Shown: positions 25,345-34,353 of the stretch, piece after piece
Layout: each line of letters begins with the position of its first letter
How positions within the stretch are numbered: the stretch's first letter is position 1
NCBI RefSeq assembly: GCF_014212315.1
Contig: NZ_JACKXE010000001.1
Location: 2,976,001 to 3,040,000, forward strand
Reading direction: 5' to 3'
Length of the DNA stretch: 64,000 nucleotides
From: Nocardioides luti
GTDB taxonomy: Bacteria; Actinomycetota; Actinomycetes; Propionibacteriales; Nocardioidaceae
Notes under the pieces: model-generated
What the model was told of the DNA's origin: nothing
The model's database searches: none
Seen by the model: only the letters and a program-made list of their open reading frames with translations
Translations under genes and position numbers: made by a program

Positions 25345-25392
25345 GCTGCGTCCGGCGCGGGCGCGCCCACCCGCCTGTCAGACTCGGTCCCC

Positions 25393-25809
25393 ATGGCTCC
25401 CGTCCGACTCGTCTCCGCCGCGCTCCTGGTGGCGTACGCCGTGGCGCTGGCCGTCGTGCTGATGGAGTACAACCCGCTGGTGGCCACGGACGTCGTCGCG
25501 CGCTTCGGCTACTGGCTCCAGGGGCACGGGGCCTCCGCTGCGATGACCGAGCCGGCCCGCGTCGAGTTCCTGCTGAACGCCGCGATGTTCGCGCCGGTCG
25601 CCTTCCTGGCGGCCCTGGCCCTGCCTCGCCAGCACTGGGCCACCTGGGTGGTCTGGGGCTTCGTCCTCTCGGGGGCCGTCGAGCTCCTGCAGGGCGTCCT
25701 GCTGCCCCCGCGGTCCGCGCAGTTCGAGGACGTCGTGGCCAACACCCTCGGGGCGCTGGTCGGGGCGGTGGCCTCGCTCCCGGTCGCCCGGGTGATGACA
25801 AAGCGGTGA
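25393..25809 (+). CDS. VanZ-family membrane protein
   Basis: 138 aa, four hydrophobic segments. The conserved VanZ pattern is visible: VEFLLNAAMFAPVAFLAAL, then a GAVELLQG helix and FEDVVANTLGALVG. VanZ-like proteins are small inner-membrane proteins; the original VanZ gives low-level teicoplanin resistance, but most members have no known role. ATG start at 25393. It is monocistronic between the sulfur operon terminator and the glycosidase gene. Confidence 0.87.
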   Translation: MAPVRLVSAALLVAYAVALAVVLMEYNPLVATDVVARFGYWLQGHGASAAMTEPARVEFLLNAAMFAPVAFLAALALPRQHWATWVVWGFVLSGAVELLQGVLLPPRSAQFEDVVANTLGALVGAVASLPVARVMTKR

Positions 25810-25888
25810 GGGCGGTCCAGACCGGTGTTAGCCTCGCCGGGTGCTCTGGATCACGAGCACCCGTCGATGCGATTTCTTGGGGGAATCC

Positions 25889-27136
25889 ATGTCCTTGACC
25901 CGTTCCCGACCGCGTGTGCTCACGCTGGTCTCGCTCCTGCTGGCGCCGGCACTCGCGCTCAGCACCCTGTCCGTCGCCGCGCCGGCCCAGGCGCAGAAGA
26001 TCAAGCCGACCTTCTGGGGGATGCACGACAACGAGTGGACCACCCCGCCGACCGTCACGATCGGCTCGGCCAACTTCACGACCACCGGCACCTACTGGCG
26101 CAACGTCGAGACCAGCAAGGGCAATTACGACTTCACGCGCCTCGACCTCCAGGTCTCCGCGGCCGAGGGCGTCGGCGCCCAGCCGATGGTCCTCCTGGGC
26201 CAGACGCCCAAGTTCCACTCGACCAAGCCCCGCTCGTCGAACGTCGTCACGACCATGCCGAAGATCAAGGCCTGGAAGAAGTACGTCACCAAGGTCGCCG
26301 CGCGCTACGGCACCCGGATCGACTACCAGATCTGGCCCGAGCCCAACATCATCCAGAACTGGTCCGGCACCCCCAAGCAGATGGCGCAGCTGACCGTGGT
26401 CGCCGCCAAGGCGATCCAGAAGGCGGCCGGCAAGAAGGCGAAGGTCATCTCGCCCGCCGTGGCCCTGCGCCTGCCGTCGCAGCAGGACTGGACCGTGAAG
26501 TACTTCAAGTCCAGCGTGGGCGGCGTCCGTCCCGGCAAGGTCGTCGACGCGGTCGCGATCGACCCGTTCCCGGCGCAGAAGGGCACGCCGGAGGACTCCT
26601 ACAAGATCATGCAGACGATCAAGAAGAAGCTCGGCCGGATCGGCGTCCACAAGCCGTTCTGGAACAACGAGATCAACTACGGGGTCGCCGGTGGTGGCGC
26701 CACCACCACCACGAGCTACCCCGTGCCGAAGCAGCAGGCGTACGTCGTCCGGACCTACGCCCTGAGCGCCGCGGCGAAGATGGCGCGGACCTACTGGCTC
26801 GCCTGGTTCAGCAGCCCCGAGCTCGCGATCAACATGACGGACGCCAACGGCTTCGCGCTGCCGCCGGCCACGTCGTACTCCGTCGTGCGCTCCTGGCTCA
26901 ACGGGACCAACATGAAGGGCTGCTCGAAGAAGAAGAACGGCGTGTGGGTGTGCACCGCCACGAACGGCGCGAACGAGGTGCGCCGGATCTACTGGCTGCC
27001 CAAGGGCGTCAAGACGTTCAACACCCCGAAGTCGACCACGCGCGTCGAGGACCAGGACGGCAACGTCGACAGCCGCACCGGCAAGTTCCTCGTCGGTGTC
27101 GACTACCGGCCGATCATGATCGCCTCCCGCAAGTAG
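25889..27136 (+). CDS. Secreted GH-A-like glycoside hydrolase (first of two paralogs)
   Basis: 415 aa with a Sec signal peptide (RSRPRVLTLVSLLLAPALAL, cut near APAQAQ). The TIM-barrel glycosidase pattern includes YQIWPEPNI (about residue 150, candidate acid/base Glu) and FWNNEINYG (about 260, candidate nucleophile Glu). This fits clan GH-A families such as GH39 or GH5, but I cannot place it in one. The ATG at 25889 has GGGGGA upstream. A lipoprotein paralog lies at 38137-39477 with the same two motifs. Together they bracket the FucNAc polysaccharide genes, so they probably trim or release that polymer. A strong terminator follows. Confidence 0.8.
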   Translation: MSLTRSRPRVLTLVSLLLAPALALSTLSVAAPAQAQKIKPTFWGMHDNEWTTPPTVTIGSANFTTTGTYWRNVETSKGNYDFTRLDLQVSAAEGVGAQPMVLLGQTPKFHSTKPRSSNVVTTMPKIKAWKKYVTKVAARYGTRIDYQIWPEPNIIQNWSGTPKQMAQLTVVAAKAIQKAAGKKAKVISPAVALRLPSQQDWTVKYFKSSVGGVRPGKVVDAVAIDPFPAQKGTPEDSYKIMQTIKKKLGRIGVHKPFWNNEINYGVAGGGATTTTSYPVPKQQAYVVRTYALSAAAKMARTYWLAWFSSPELAINMTDANGFALPPATSYSVVRSWLNGTNMKGCSKKKNGVWVCTATNGANEVRRIYWLPKGVKTFNTPKSTTRVEDQDGNVDSRTGKFLVGVDYRPIMIASRK

Positions 27137-27147
27137 CACGCACCTCC

Positions 27148-27189
27148 GAAGGGTGCGTCGACGCTGCTCGCAGCGTCGGCGCACCCTTC
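27148..27189 (+). terminator. Terminator after the first secreted glycosidase
   Basis: A 19-bp stem, arms 27148-27166 and 27171-27189, with one G-U type position and loop CTCG; arms begin GAAGGGTGCG. It starts 12 bp after the stop codon and separates this gene from the capE operon. Confidence 0.85.
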
Positions 27190-27285
27190 TGCGTGTCCGG
27201 CGGCGGCTCCGCACCGTGGTTTCGCGGCCACGCCGCGTGACACCTAGACTCGGCCCTCGGCCCACGGGGAAGGCACTCATCACCC

Positions 27286-28302
27286 ATGCACACTGACCAG
27301 TCCACGGTCCTGGTGACCGGCGGCACCGGCTCCTTCGGTTCCACGATGATCCGCAGGTTGCTCGACACCGATGTCCGCGAGATCCGGGTCCTGAGCCGCG
27401 ACGAGCTCAAGCAGCACGAGCTGCGCCAGGCCCTCAACGACCCGCGCGTCCGGTTCTACCTCGGCGACGTGCGCGACGAGGACAGCGTGCACCGGGCCAC
27501 CCGCGGCGTCGACTTCGTCTTCCACGCGGCCGCGCTCAAGCAGGTCCCGAGCTGCGAGTTCTTCCCGCTCGAGGCCGTGCGCACGAACATCCTCGGCAGC
27601 GCCAACGTGATCGAGGCGTCGAACGCCAACGGCGTCCAGAGCGTCGTGTGCCTCGGCACCGACAAGGCGGCCTACCCCGTCAACGCGATGGGCATGAGCA
27701 AGGCGCTGATGGAGAAGGTCGCGCAGGCCTTCGCCCGCAACAACCCGACCGCGCGCACCACCGTGTCCACGGTCCGCTACGGCAACGTGATGATGTCGCG
27801 CGGCTCGGTCATCCCGCTCTTCGCCGAGCAGGTGCGCACCGGGGCGCCGATGACGCTGACCGACCCCTCCATGACCCGCTTCCTGATGTCGCTGGACGAG
27901 GCCGTCCTGCTCGTCGAGCACGCCTTCGAGCACGCGCGGCCCGGCGACCTCTTCATCCGCAAGGCGCCCGCCAGCACCGTCGGCGACCTGGCTCGCGCCG
28001 TCGCGTCGGCGATGGGCCGCGAGGCCGACCTCCAGGTGATCGGCACCCGCCACGGCGAGAAGCTCTACGAGACGCTCGCGACCCGCGAGGAGCTGGCCCG
28101 GTCCGAGGACCAGGGCGACTACTTCCGCGTCGCCGTCGACGCCCGCGACCTGAACTACGGCGAGTACTTCGACGAGGGCGACGTGACGGAGTCCGAGATC
28201 GACGACTACCACTCGCACAACACCGAGCGCCTGGACGTCGCGGGCGTGGTCGACCTGCTCGAGGGGCTGCCCCAGTTCCGGGCGCTCGTGGCGGCCACGT
28301 GA
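27286..28302 (+). CDS. capE: UDP-GlcNAc 4,6-dehydratase/5-epimerase CapE-like
   Basis: 338 aa cytoplasmic SDR of the CapE/PseB type: GGTGSFG nucleotide loop (residues 12-18), LSRDELKQHELR, AAALKQVPSCEFFP, TDKAAYPVNAMGMSK with the catalytic Lys. It converts UDP-GlcNAc to a 4-keto-2,6-dideoxy-L-sugar nucleotide, the first step to UDP-L-FucNAc. capF and capG-like genes follow in the same operon, which supports that pathway. The GTG start of the next gene overlaps its stop (GTGA). Confidence 0.9.
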   Translation: MHTDQSTVLVTGGTGSFGSTMIRRLLDTDVREIRVLSRDELKQHELRQALNDPRVRFYLGDVRDEDSVHRATRGVDFVFHAAALKQVPSCEFFPLEAVRTNILGSANVIEASNANGVQSVVCLGTDKAAYPVNAMGMSKALMEKVAQAFARNNPTARTTVSTVRYGNVMMSRGSVIPLFAEQVRTGAPMTLTDPSMTRFLMSLDEAVLLVEHAFEHARPGDLFIRKAPASTVGDLARAVASAMGREADLQVIGTRHGEKLYETLATREELARSEDQGDYFRVAVDARDLNYGEYFDEGDVTESEIDDYHSHNTERLDVAGVVDLLEGLPQFRALVAAT

Positions 28303-29276
28303 CCCCGTTCTGGGTCGCGCTGGCGGTCGGGGTCCTGCTGACGGGCCTGGCCGTCCCGCTGCTGCGGCGCGCCTCGATGATCGACCGGCCCAACCACCGC
28401 TCGTCCCACGACGTCCCGGTGCCCCGGGGCGGCGGCGTCGCCGTCGTGCTGGCGGTGCTGGTCGGGGTCGCGCTCGACGGTGGCTCCGACGCCTGGGCGG
28501 TGGTCGTGCCGGCCCTGCTGCTCGCGGCCGTCGGCCTGACCGACGACCTCCGGTCGCTCTCGGCGCGGCTGCGCCTCACCGCCCAGCTGGTCGTGGCGGT
28601 CGGCCTCTGCGCGTGGGTCGCGGCCACCCAGTCGGTCACCGGGGCGGCGCTGCCGCTCCTGCTGGTGATCGGCGTCGTCGGCGTGGTCGGCTTCGTCAAC
28701 GCCTTCAACTTCATGGACGGCATCAACGGGATCTCCGCGCTGCACGCGGCGGTGTCGGGCGGCTGGTTCGCCTGGCTCGGCCACGACCGCGACCTGCCGG
28801 TGCTGCTCCTGCTCGGCCTGGTCGTCGCCGGCGGCGCCCTCGGCTTCCTGCCGTGGAACGCCCTCGGTCGCGTCTTCCTCGGGGACGTCGGCAGCTACGG
28901 CATCGGCGCCCTGCTCGCCGGGACCGCGATCACCGCGTGGGCGCTCGACGTCCCGGTGGTGCTGGCCGTCGCCCCGCTGCTCGTCTACCTCGCCGACACC
29001 TCCTCGGTGATGCTGCGCCGCGCCCGCGCGGGCGAGCCGCTCTTCGAGGCGCACCGCCAGCACGCCTACCAGCGGCTGGTGCAGCAGGGCTGGCCGCACC
29101 TCGGTGCCGCCGCCTGGAGCGCAGCCGTCTCGGTCGCCGTCGTCCTCGTGCTCGCCGGGCTCTACCCCGACCACGCGGTCGTGGCCGTGCTGCTCGCGGT
29201 CGCGCTGCTGGCGGCGTACCTCGCCACCCCGCGCCTGGTCGAGGCGCGCCACCGCGAAGGCGTGAGCGTCTCGTGA
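28299..29276 (+). CDS. Polyprenyl-phosphate sugar-1-phosphate transferase (WecA/TagO/MraY superfamily)
   Basis: 325 aa with about ten membrane segments. Family hallmarks: PNHRSSHDVPVPRGGGVAV near the N-terminus, LTDDLRSL, NAFNFMDGINGISALHA with the catalytic aspartates, VFLGDVGSYGIG, and EAHRQHAYQRLVQ. It loads a HexNAc-1-phosphate onto undecaprenyl phosphate and so starts the repeat unit. It resembles the WbcO/WbpL type often paired with FucNAc transferases. Overlaps capE by 4 bp. Confidence 0.9.
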   Translation: MTPFWVALAVGVLLTGLAVPLLRRASMIDRPNHRSSHDVPVPRGGGVAVVLAVLVGVALDGGSDAWAVVVPALLLAAVGLTDDLRSLSARLRLTAQLVVAVGLCAWVAATQSVTGAALPLLLVIGVVGVVGFVNAFNFMDGINGISALHAAVSGGWFAWLGHDRDLPVLLLLGLVVAGGALGFLPWNALGRVFLGDVGSYGIGALLAGTAITAWALDVPVVLAVAPLLVYLADTSSVMLRRARAGEPLFEAHRQHAYQRLVQQGWPHLGAAAWSAAVSVAVVLVLAGLYPDHAVVAVLLAVALLAAYLATPRLVEARHREGVSVS

Positions 29277-30520
29277 GGATCGCCTTCATCACCCAGTGGT
29301 ACGACCCCGAGGTCGGCTCCGCCGCCATCCCGGGCGCCGTCGTGCGCGCCCTCCAGGCCCGCGGCCACGACGTCGAGGTGATCACCGGGTTCCCCAACTA
29401 CCCGACCGGGCGCCTGTACGACGGGTACCGGCTGCGGCCCTACCTCCGCGACGAGGTCCGCGGCGTGGTCGTCCACCGGCTGCCGCTCTACCCCAGCCAC
29501 GACGCCTCGGCCGTCCGCCGGATCCTGAACTTCCTGAGCTTCATGGTGAGCTCGACGCTGCTGGCCCCCGTGCTCGCACGCCGCTGCCAGGTCGCCCTCG
29601 TCTACTCGACGCCCGCGACCGTGGGGATGGCCGGGATCGCCCTGCGCGCCCTGCTCCGGCGCCCGTTCGTGCTCTACGTCCAGGACCTCTGGCCGGACAC
29701 GCTGACGGCGACCGGCATGCTCCCCGCCCGCCTCACCCGGCCGGCGGAGTGGGTCCTGCACCGCTTCTGCAACCGCGTCTACCGCTCCGCCGCCCACATC
29801 GCGGTGATCTCGCCGGGGATGAAGACGATCCTGATGGGGCGCGGGGTGCCGGAGAGCAAGATCGACGTCGTCTACAACTGGGTCGACGAGCAGCTCTTCC
29901 GTCCGGTCGCCGGGACGTCGTCGGCCGAGGGGCCGTTCGAGGTGATGTACGCCGGCGCGATCGGCCCGGTCCAGGGTCTCGACGTGGCGGTCCGCGCCCT
30001 CGCGCTGCTGCGGCCCGACGAGGACGTCCGGCTCCGCCTGATCGGCAGCGGCGGCGAGGTGCCGGCGCTGCAGCGGCTCGCCGACGAGCTCGGGGTCGCC
30101 GACCGGGTCACCTTCGAGGGGCCGCGGTCGGTGGGGGAGATGTCCGAGGTGATGGCGTCCGCCCACGTCCAGCTGGTCTGCCTCAAGGACGACCCGCTCT
30201 TCCACTTCACGATGCCGAGCAAGATCCAGGCGATCCTGGCCTCGGGGCGACCGGTCATCACCTGCGCGCCCGGCGACGTCGCCGCGCTGACCGCGGCGTC
30301 CGGCGCCGGCTGGGCCGTCGGCCCCGGCGACGCCGCCGGGCTCGCGGAGGCCTTCCGCGCGGCCCGCTCGCTCACCCCGCACGAGCTCGACGAGCTCGGC
30401 CGGGCCGGGCACACGTACTACCAGGACCGGCTCTCGGCCCGCTTCGGCGCCGAGCAGCTGGAGGGCGCCCTCACGAGCGCGCTCGGCGAGACGAAGGAGG
30501 CGGGGACCCGTGCCTCGTAG
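29273..30520 (+). CDS. GT4 glycosyltransferase, WbuB-like (FucNAc transferase candidate)
   Basis: 415 aa, GT-B fold. The N-terminus RIAFITQWYDPEVGSAAIPG, FPNYPTGRLYDGY and QDLWPDTL are typical of WbuB-type L-fucosamine transferases that act with CapE/CapF/CapG. The C-terminal half has the GT4 donor pattern (YAGAIGPVQGLDVAVRAL, TMPSKIQAILASGRPVI). GTG start overlapping the previous gene by 4 bp. Expected to add L-FucNAc to the lipid-linked first sugar at the inner membrane face. Confidence 0.88.
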   Translation: MRIAFITQWYDPEVGSAAIPGAVVRALQARGHDVEVITGFPNYPTGRLYDGYRLRPYLRDEVRGVVVHRLPLYPSHDASAVRRILNFLSFMVSSTLLAPVLARRCQVALVYSTPATVGMAGIALRALLRRPFVLYVQDLWPDTLTATGMLPARLTRPAEWVLHRFCNRVYRSAAHIAVISPGMKTILMGRGVPESKIDVVYNWVDEQLFRPVAGTSSAEGPFEVMYAGAIGPVQGLDVAVRALALLRPDEDVRLRLIGSGGEVPALQRLADELGVADRVTFEGPRSVGEMSEVMASAHVQLVCLKDDPLFHFTMPSKIQAILASGRPVITCAPGDVAALTAASGAGWAVGPGDAAGLAEAFRAARSLTPHELDELGRAGHTYYQDRLSARFGAEQLEGALTSALGETKEAGTRAS

Positions 30521-31454
30521 TCGTGTGGTGCTCGTCGGGGCGACGGGCTTCGTGGGCTCGGCCGTGGCCGAGGCGCTGGCGGCGACGGGCGAGGTCGTGC
30601 CGGTCCCGTCCCCGCGCCTGACGTCGACGGCGCGCACCGTCGACGACGTACTCCGGGCTGCGGCCGAGCAGGGCGACGTGCATGCCGACCTGGTCCGCCG
30701 GTTCGCCGGCGCCGACGCGGTCGTCAACGCGGCCGGGAACCCCGACGCCTCCTCGCTCGACCTCGACGTGCTGTACGGCGCCAACGCGCTCCTCCCCGCG
30801 GTGCTGCTCGCGGCCGCGGCGGAGGCGGGGGCGCCGCGCTTCGTCCACGTCAGCTCGGCCGTCGTGCAGAACGACCACCCCGTCCTCGACGACTCCGAGG
30901 ACGTCCACGGCTTCTCGCCGTACTCCGGCTCCAAGGTGCTGGGGGAGCACGTCCTCCGCGACGCCGCCACGCCCGGCTGCCACGTCGTGCGCTACCGCCC
31001 GCCGTCGGTGCACGCACCCGGACGGCGCGTGACGCGGATGATCACCCGGATCGCCGGCTCGCCCGCGGCGACCGTCGCGCGGCCCGGCCAGCAGCCGACG
31101 CCGCAGGCGCTGCTGCCCAACGTCGGCTCCGCCGTCGCCTTCCTCGCGACCACCGACCGGGTGCCGCCCGCCGTCGTGCACCACCCCTCGGAGGGCGTCA
31201 CCGTCACCACGTTGATGAGCGACCTGTCCGGCGGTCGCGCCCCGCGCCGGGTGCCGCGGTCGCTGGCCCGCCTGCTCGTCGCCACGGCCAAGCTCGTCGG
31301 CCGCGTGCACCAGCCCACGGCCGCCAACGCTCGCCGGCTCGAGCTGCTCTGGCTCGGCCAGGGCCAGGCGCCCAGCTGGCTCACCGAGGCCGGCTGGCAG
31401 GCCCCCGTGGGCCGCGAGGGCTGGCAGGCGCTGGCCGCGGGGGAGGCGTCATGA
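30510..31454 (+). CDS. NAD-dependent epimerase/reductase (extended SDR)
   Basis: 314 aa. GATGFVG nucleotide loop (residues 10-16), VNAAGNPDAS, HVSSAVVQND with the active serine, and YSGSKVLGE with Tyr/Lys. The family member is not clear; such enzymes in FucNAc clusters act as 4-ketoreductases or epimerases of the first sugar. The last third is less conserved and rich in Ala and Gln. GTG start inside the previous gene (11-bp overlap); the stop overlaps capF (ATGA). Confidence 0.8.
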   Translation: MPRSRVVLVGATGFVGSAVAEALAATGEVVPVPSPRLTSTARTVDDVLRAAAEQGDVHADLVRRFAGADAVVNAAGNPDASSLDLDVLYGANALLPAVLLAAAAEAGAPRFVHVSSAVVQNDHPVLDDSEDVHGFSPYSGSKVLGEHVLRDAATPGCHVVRYRPPSVHAPGRRVTRMITRIAGSPAATVARPGQQPTPQALLPNVGSAVAFLATTDRVPPAVVHHPSEGVTVTTLMSDLSGGRAPRRVPRSLARLLVATAKLVGRVHQPTAANARRLELLWLGQGQAPSWLTEAGWQAPVGREGWQALAAGEAS

Positions 31455-32560
31455 CGATCGCGATCACCGGCGGCCACGGCTTCCTCGGCTGGCACACCGC
31501 GAGCCGGCTGCGGGCGCTCACGGGCACCGACGCCGTCCGGCTCGGCCGCGACGACTTCGCGGACCCGCAGCGGCTCGCGTCCGCCCTCGACGGCGTCGAC
31601 GCGGTGCTGCACCTCGCGGGGGTGAACCGCGCCGGCTCCGACGAGGAGGTCGAGCAGGGCAACGTGCGCCTCGCCCTGGACCTCGCGGTCGCGCTCGCGC
31701 ACCAGGACCGCCCGATCGACGTGGTCTACGCCAACTCGGTGCAGGCCGAGCTGGACAACGCCTACGGCCGCGGCAAGGCCGCCGCCGCAGCGCTGCTCGC
31801 CAGCGCCGTGGAGACCCATGGCGGCCACTTCGCCGACCTGCTGCTGCCCAACCTCTTCGGGGAGCACGGGCGGCCGGCGTACAACTCCTTCGTCGCGACC
31901 TTCGCCCACGAGGTGGCCGCGGGTCGTCGCCCCACGGTCACCGTCGACCGCGAGGTCCCGCTGCTGCACGCCCAGGACGCGGCGCGCGAGCTGCTGGCGT
32001 CGGTCGGCCGCACGGAGCGTCGGACTCTCGACGCGGAGCCGCGCGGCGTCGGCGAGGTGCTGGCGCTGCTCGAGCAGGCGCACGCGCTCTACGCGACCCG
32101 TGGCGAGATCCCGCCGCTGCCGGGGCCCTTCGAGGTCAACCTCTTCAACACCTACCGCGCGGCCGCCTTCCCCGCGATGTGGCCGCTCTCGCCGCAGGTG
32201 CACGCCGACAACCGGGGCGAGCTCTTCGAGACCGTCCGCGCCCACGGCGGCACCGGCCAGGCGTTCGTCTCGACGACGAGGCCCGGCCAGATGCGGGGCG
32301 ACCACTACCACCTGCACAAGGTGGAGCGCTTCTTCGTGGTGCAGGGTGAGGCGGAGATCAGCCTGCGCCGCCTGCTGCACGACGAGGTCGTGACGTTCCG
32401 CCTCAGCGGCGCGACCCCGTCGTTCGTCGACATGCCCACGCTGTGGGTGCACAACATCCGCAACGTCGGCGACACCGAGCTCGTCACGATGTTCTGGGCC
32501 GACCAGCTGCTCGACCCGGAGAACCCCGACCAGTACCCCGAGAAGGTGGCCCTGCCGTGA
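31451..32560 (+). CDS. capF: CapF-like bifunctional reductase with C-terminal cupin
   Basis: 369 aa. N-terminal SDR (GGHGFLGWHTA; HLAGVNRAGSDEEV; YANSVQAELDNAYGRGKAAA) and a C-terminal cupin (about residues 250-365) with GDHYHLHKVERFFVVQGEAE, the metal-binding His pattern seen in CapF. CapF reduces the CapE product to UDP-N-acetyl-6-deoxytalosamine. Position directly before the 2-epimerase gene fits the CapE-CapF-CapG pathway. Overlaps both neighbours by 4 bp. Confidence 0.92.
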   Translation: MTIAITGGHGFLGWHTASRLRALTGTDAVRLGRDDFADPQRLASALDGVDAVLHLAGVNRAGSDEEVEQGNVRLALDLAVALAHQDRPIDVVYANSVQAELDNAYGRGKAAAAALLASAVETHGGHFADLLLPNLFGEHGRPAYNSFVATFAHEVAAGRRPTVTVDREVPLLHAQDAARELLASVGRTERRTLDAEPRGVGEVLALLEQAHALYATRGEIPPLPGPFEVNLFNTYRAAAFPAMWPLSPQVHADNRGELFETVRAHGGTGQAFVSTTRPGQMRGDHYHLHKVERFFVVQGEAEISLRRLLHDEVVTFRLSGATPSFVDMPTLWVHNIRNVGDTELVTMFWADQLLDPENPDQYPEKVALP

Positions 32561-33675
32561 AGGTGATGACGATCGTCGGCACTCGTCCGGAGATCATCCG
32601 GCTCGCCCGGGTGATGTCCCGGCTCGACGCGACCGAGGGCATCGAGCACGTCCTGGTCCACACGGGCCAGAACTACGACCGCCAGCTCAACGAGGTCTTC
32701 TTCGACGACCTCGGGCTGCGCGCGCCCGACCACTACCTCGGCGTGGACACCTCCAGCCTCGGCGCCGTCCTCGGCGGCGTGCTGGTCGGCACCGAGAAGG
32801 TGCTGCTCGAGGAGCGCCCCGACGCCGTCCTGGTCCTCGGCGACACCAACTCCTGCCTGGCCACCGTGATGGCCAAGCGGATGCGGATCCCGACGTACCA
32901 CATGGAGGCCGGCAACCGGTGCTTCGACGAGAACGTCCCCGAGGAGACCAACCGCCGGCTGGTCGACCACGTGGCGGACTTCAACCTCGCCTACACCGAG
33001 CACGCGCGCCGCAACCTGCTCGCCGAGGGCCTGCACCCGCGCCGGGTGCTCGTGACCGGCTCCCCGATGCGCGAGGTGCTCGAGAGCGTCCGCGACCAGA
33101 TCGAGGCCTCCGACGTCCTGGACCGGCTCGGGCTCACCGCGGGCGGCTACTTCCTGGTCAGCGCGCACCGCGAGGAGAACGTCGACAGCCCCGAGCGCCT
33201 GCAGGCCCTGCTGGCCTGCATCGAGCGCGTCCACCGGGTGCACGACCTGCCGATCGTCGTGTCGACCCACCCCCGCACGCGCAAGCGCCTCGAGGCCCTG
33301 GACCAGCAGGTCGAGGGCGACGTGCGCTGGCTCGACCCGTTCGGCTTCCACGACTACAACCACCTGCAGCTGCGCGCCGCCTGCGTGCTCTCTGACTCCG
33401 GCACGATCGCCGAGGAGGCCTCGATCCTGGGCTTCCCGGCCGTCACGCTGCGCGACTCGATCGAGCGGCCCGAGGCTCTCGACACCGGGTCGATCATGAT
33501 GACGGGCCTGGACCCGGAGAGCGTCGAGCAGGCGGTCCGGATCGCCCTCGACGACGGCCCGGTCACCAGCTCGATGCCGGGTGGCTACGAGATCGCCGAC
33601 ACCAGCAACCGCGTGGTCCGCTTCATCGTCTCGACGGCGAAGCGGCACCACCAGTGGGCCGGCCTGCGCCGCTAG
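32557..33675 (+). CDS. capG: UDP-HexNAc 2-epimerase, CapG/WecB type
   Basis: 372 aa. MTIVGTRPEIIRLA, HTGQNYDRQLNEVFF, VLVLGDTNSCLA, HMEAGNRCFDENVPEETNRR and SDSGTIAEEAS are characteristic of non-hydrolysing UDP-GlcNAc 2-epimerases. EAGNRCFDENVPEE, rather than EAGLRTxD, is the CapG-type variant as I recall it. With CapE and CapF it completes UDP-L-FucNAc. GTG start overlapping the capF stop. Last gene of the forward operon; the convergent minus operon ends 27 bp away, in a gap holding only a weak GC-rich hairpin. Confidence 0.9.
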   Translation: MKVMTIVGTRPEIIRLARVMSRLDATEGIEHVLVHTGQNYDRQLNEVFFDDLGLRAPDHYLGVDTSSLGAVLGGVLVGTEKVLLEERPDAVLVLGDTNSCLATVMAKRMRIPTYHMEAGNRCFDENVPEETNRRLVDHVADFNLAYTEHARRNLLAEGLHPRRVLVTGSPMREVLESVRDQIEASDVLDRLGLTAGGYFLVSAHREENVDSPERLQALLACIERVHRVHDLPIVVSTHPRTRKRLEALDQQVEGDVRWLDPFGFHDYNHLQLRAACVLSDSGTIAEEASILGFPAVTLRDSIERPEALDTGSIMMTGLDPESVEQAVRIALDDGPVTSSMPGGYEIADTSNRVVRFIVSTAKRHHQWAGLRR

Positions 33676-33702
33676 CGGCCGGCCCGCCGGGCCACGCCGG
33701 GC

Positions 33703-34353
33703 TCAGTCCGTCGGGTCGGGACGACGCTCGCGACGACGGGCGCGGGTCTCGCCGACGAAGCACGCACCGATGCCGACGGTCAGCCCGAGCACGGGCGCGA
33801 GCGGCAGGGCGAGGGTGCGGGCGGTGCCGCTCGTCGTCTGCGTCGGGTCGTAGGACAGCTCGGGCTCACCCAGCTGACGGGCCTCGACGGCGGGGTTCTT
33901 CTCGTCCGGCACGATCGTGGTGTTGATCGTCTCGGTCGTCTGCTCGGCCCAGGCCTCCAGGAAGTCCCGTGCCAGCGTCGCGTCGTTGCTGCCGGCGATC
34001 AGCTGGTAGTTGTCGTCGCCGCCGTAGGTCAGCGTGACCCCGCCGAGCCGCGTGTCGCTCCGGTCGATGCCGGACTCCTCGTAGGCCCGCGCCTGCACCT
34101 CGCGGCTGAGCGCCACCTGGGCGAAGGTGTACATCTCGCCCTGGATGTACGCCGTCGCGTCGGCCGACGCCGTGGGGGTGGCGGCGGTCGGCACGAAGAT
34201 GACCGTGACCTGGTAGTCCTGCCACACGCCGGCCACCCGGCCGGTCGGCATCAGGAGCGCGTAGGTCACCAGCGCCACCACGACGACGGCTCCGGCGCTG
34301 ACGCCCCAGCGCCACCGGCGGCGCAGCGTGGCCAGGATCTCGGTGAACTCCAT
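33703..34353 (-). CDS. Wzz-like chain-length/polysaccharide co-polymerase protein
   Basis: 216 aa with a membrane helix near residues 17-35 and another near 180-200, the topology of Wzz/YveK proteins; no kinase domain. MEFTEILATLRRRWRWG is the usual N-terminal amphipathic start. A large extracytoplasmic part (residues about 40-175) includes a YIQGEMYTFAQVALS helix. It probably controls polymer length with the Wzy/ligase-like protein encoded just upstream. TGATG overlap with that gene. Last gene of the minus operon. Confidence 0.85.
   Translation of the reverse strand: MEFTEILATLRRRWRWGVSAGAVVVVALVTYALLMPTGRVAGVWQDYQVTVIFVPTAATPTASADATAYIQGEMYTFAQVALSREVQARAYEESGIDRSDTRLGGVTLTYGGDDNYQLIAGSNDATLARDFLEAWAEQTTETINTTIVPDEKNPAVEARQLGEPELSYDPTQTTSGTARTLALPLAPVLGLTVGIGACFVGETRARRRERRPDPTD

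Noticed and set aside
33676..33702. Short GC-rich hairpin between capG and the Wzz-like gene as a strong terminator
   Set aside because: The stem is only about 5 bp; I mention it under capG but do not call it as a terminator.
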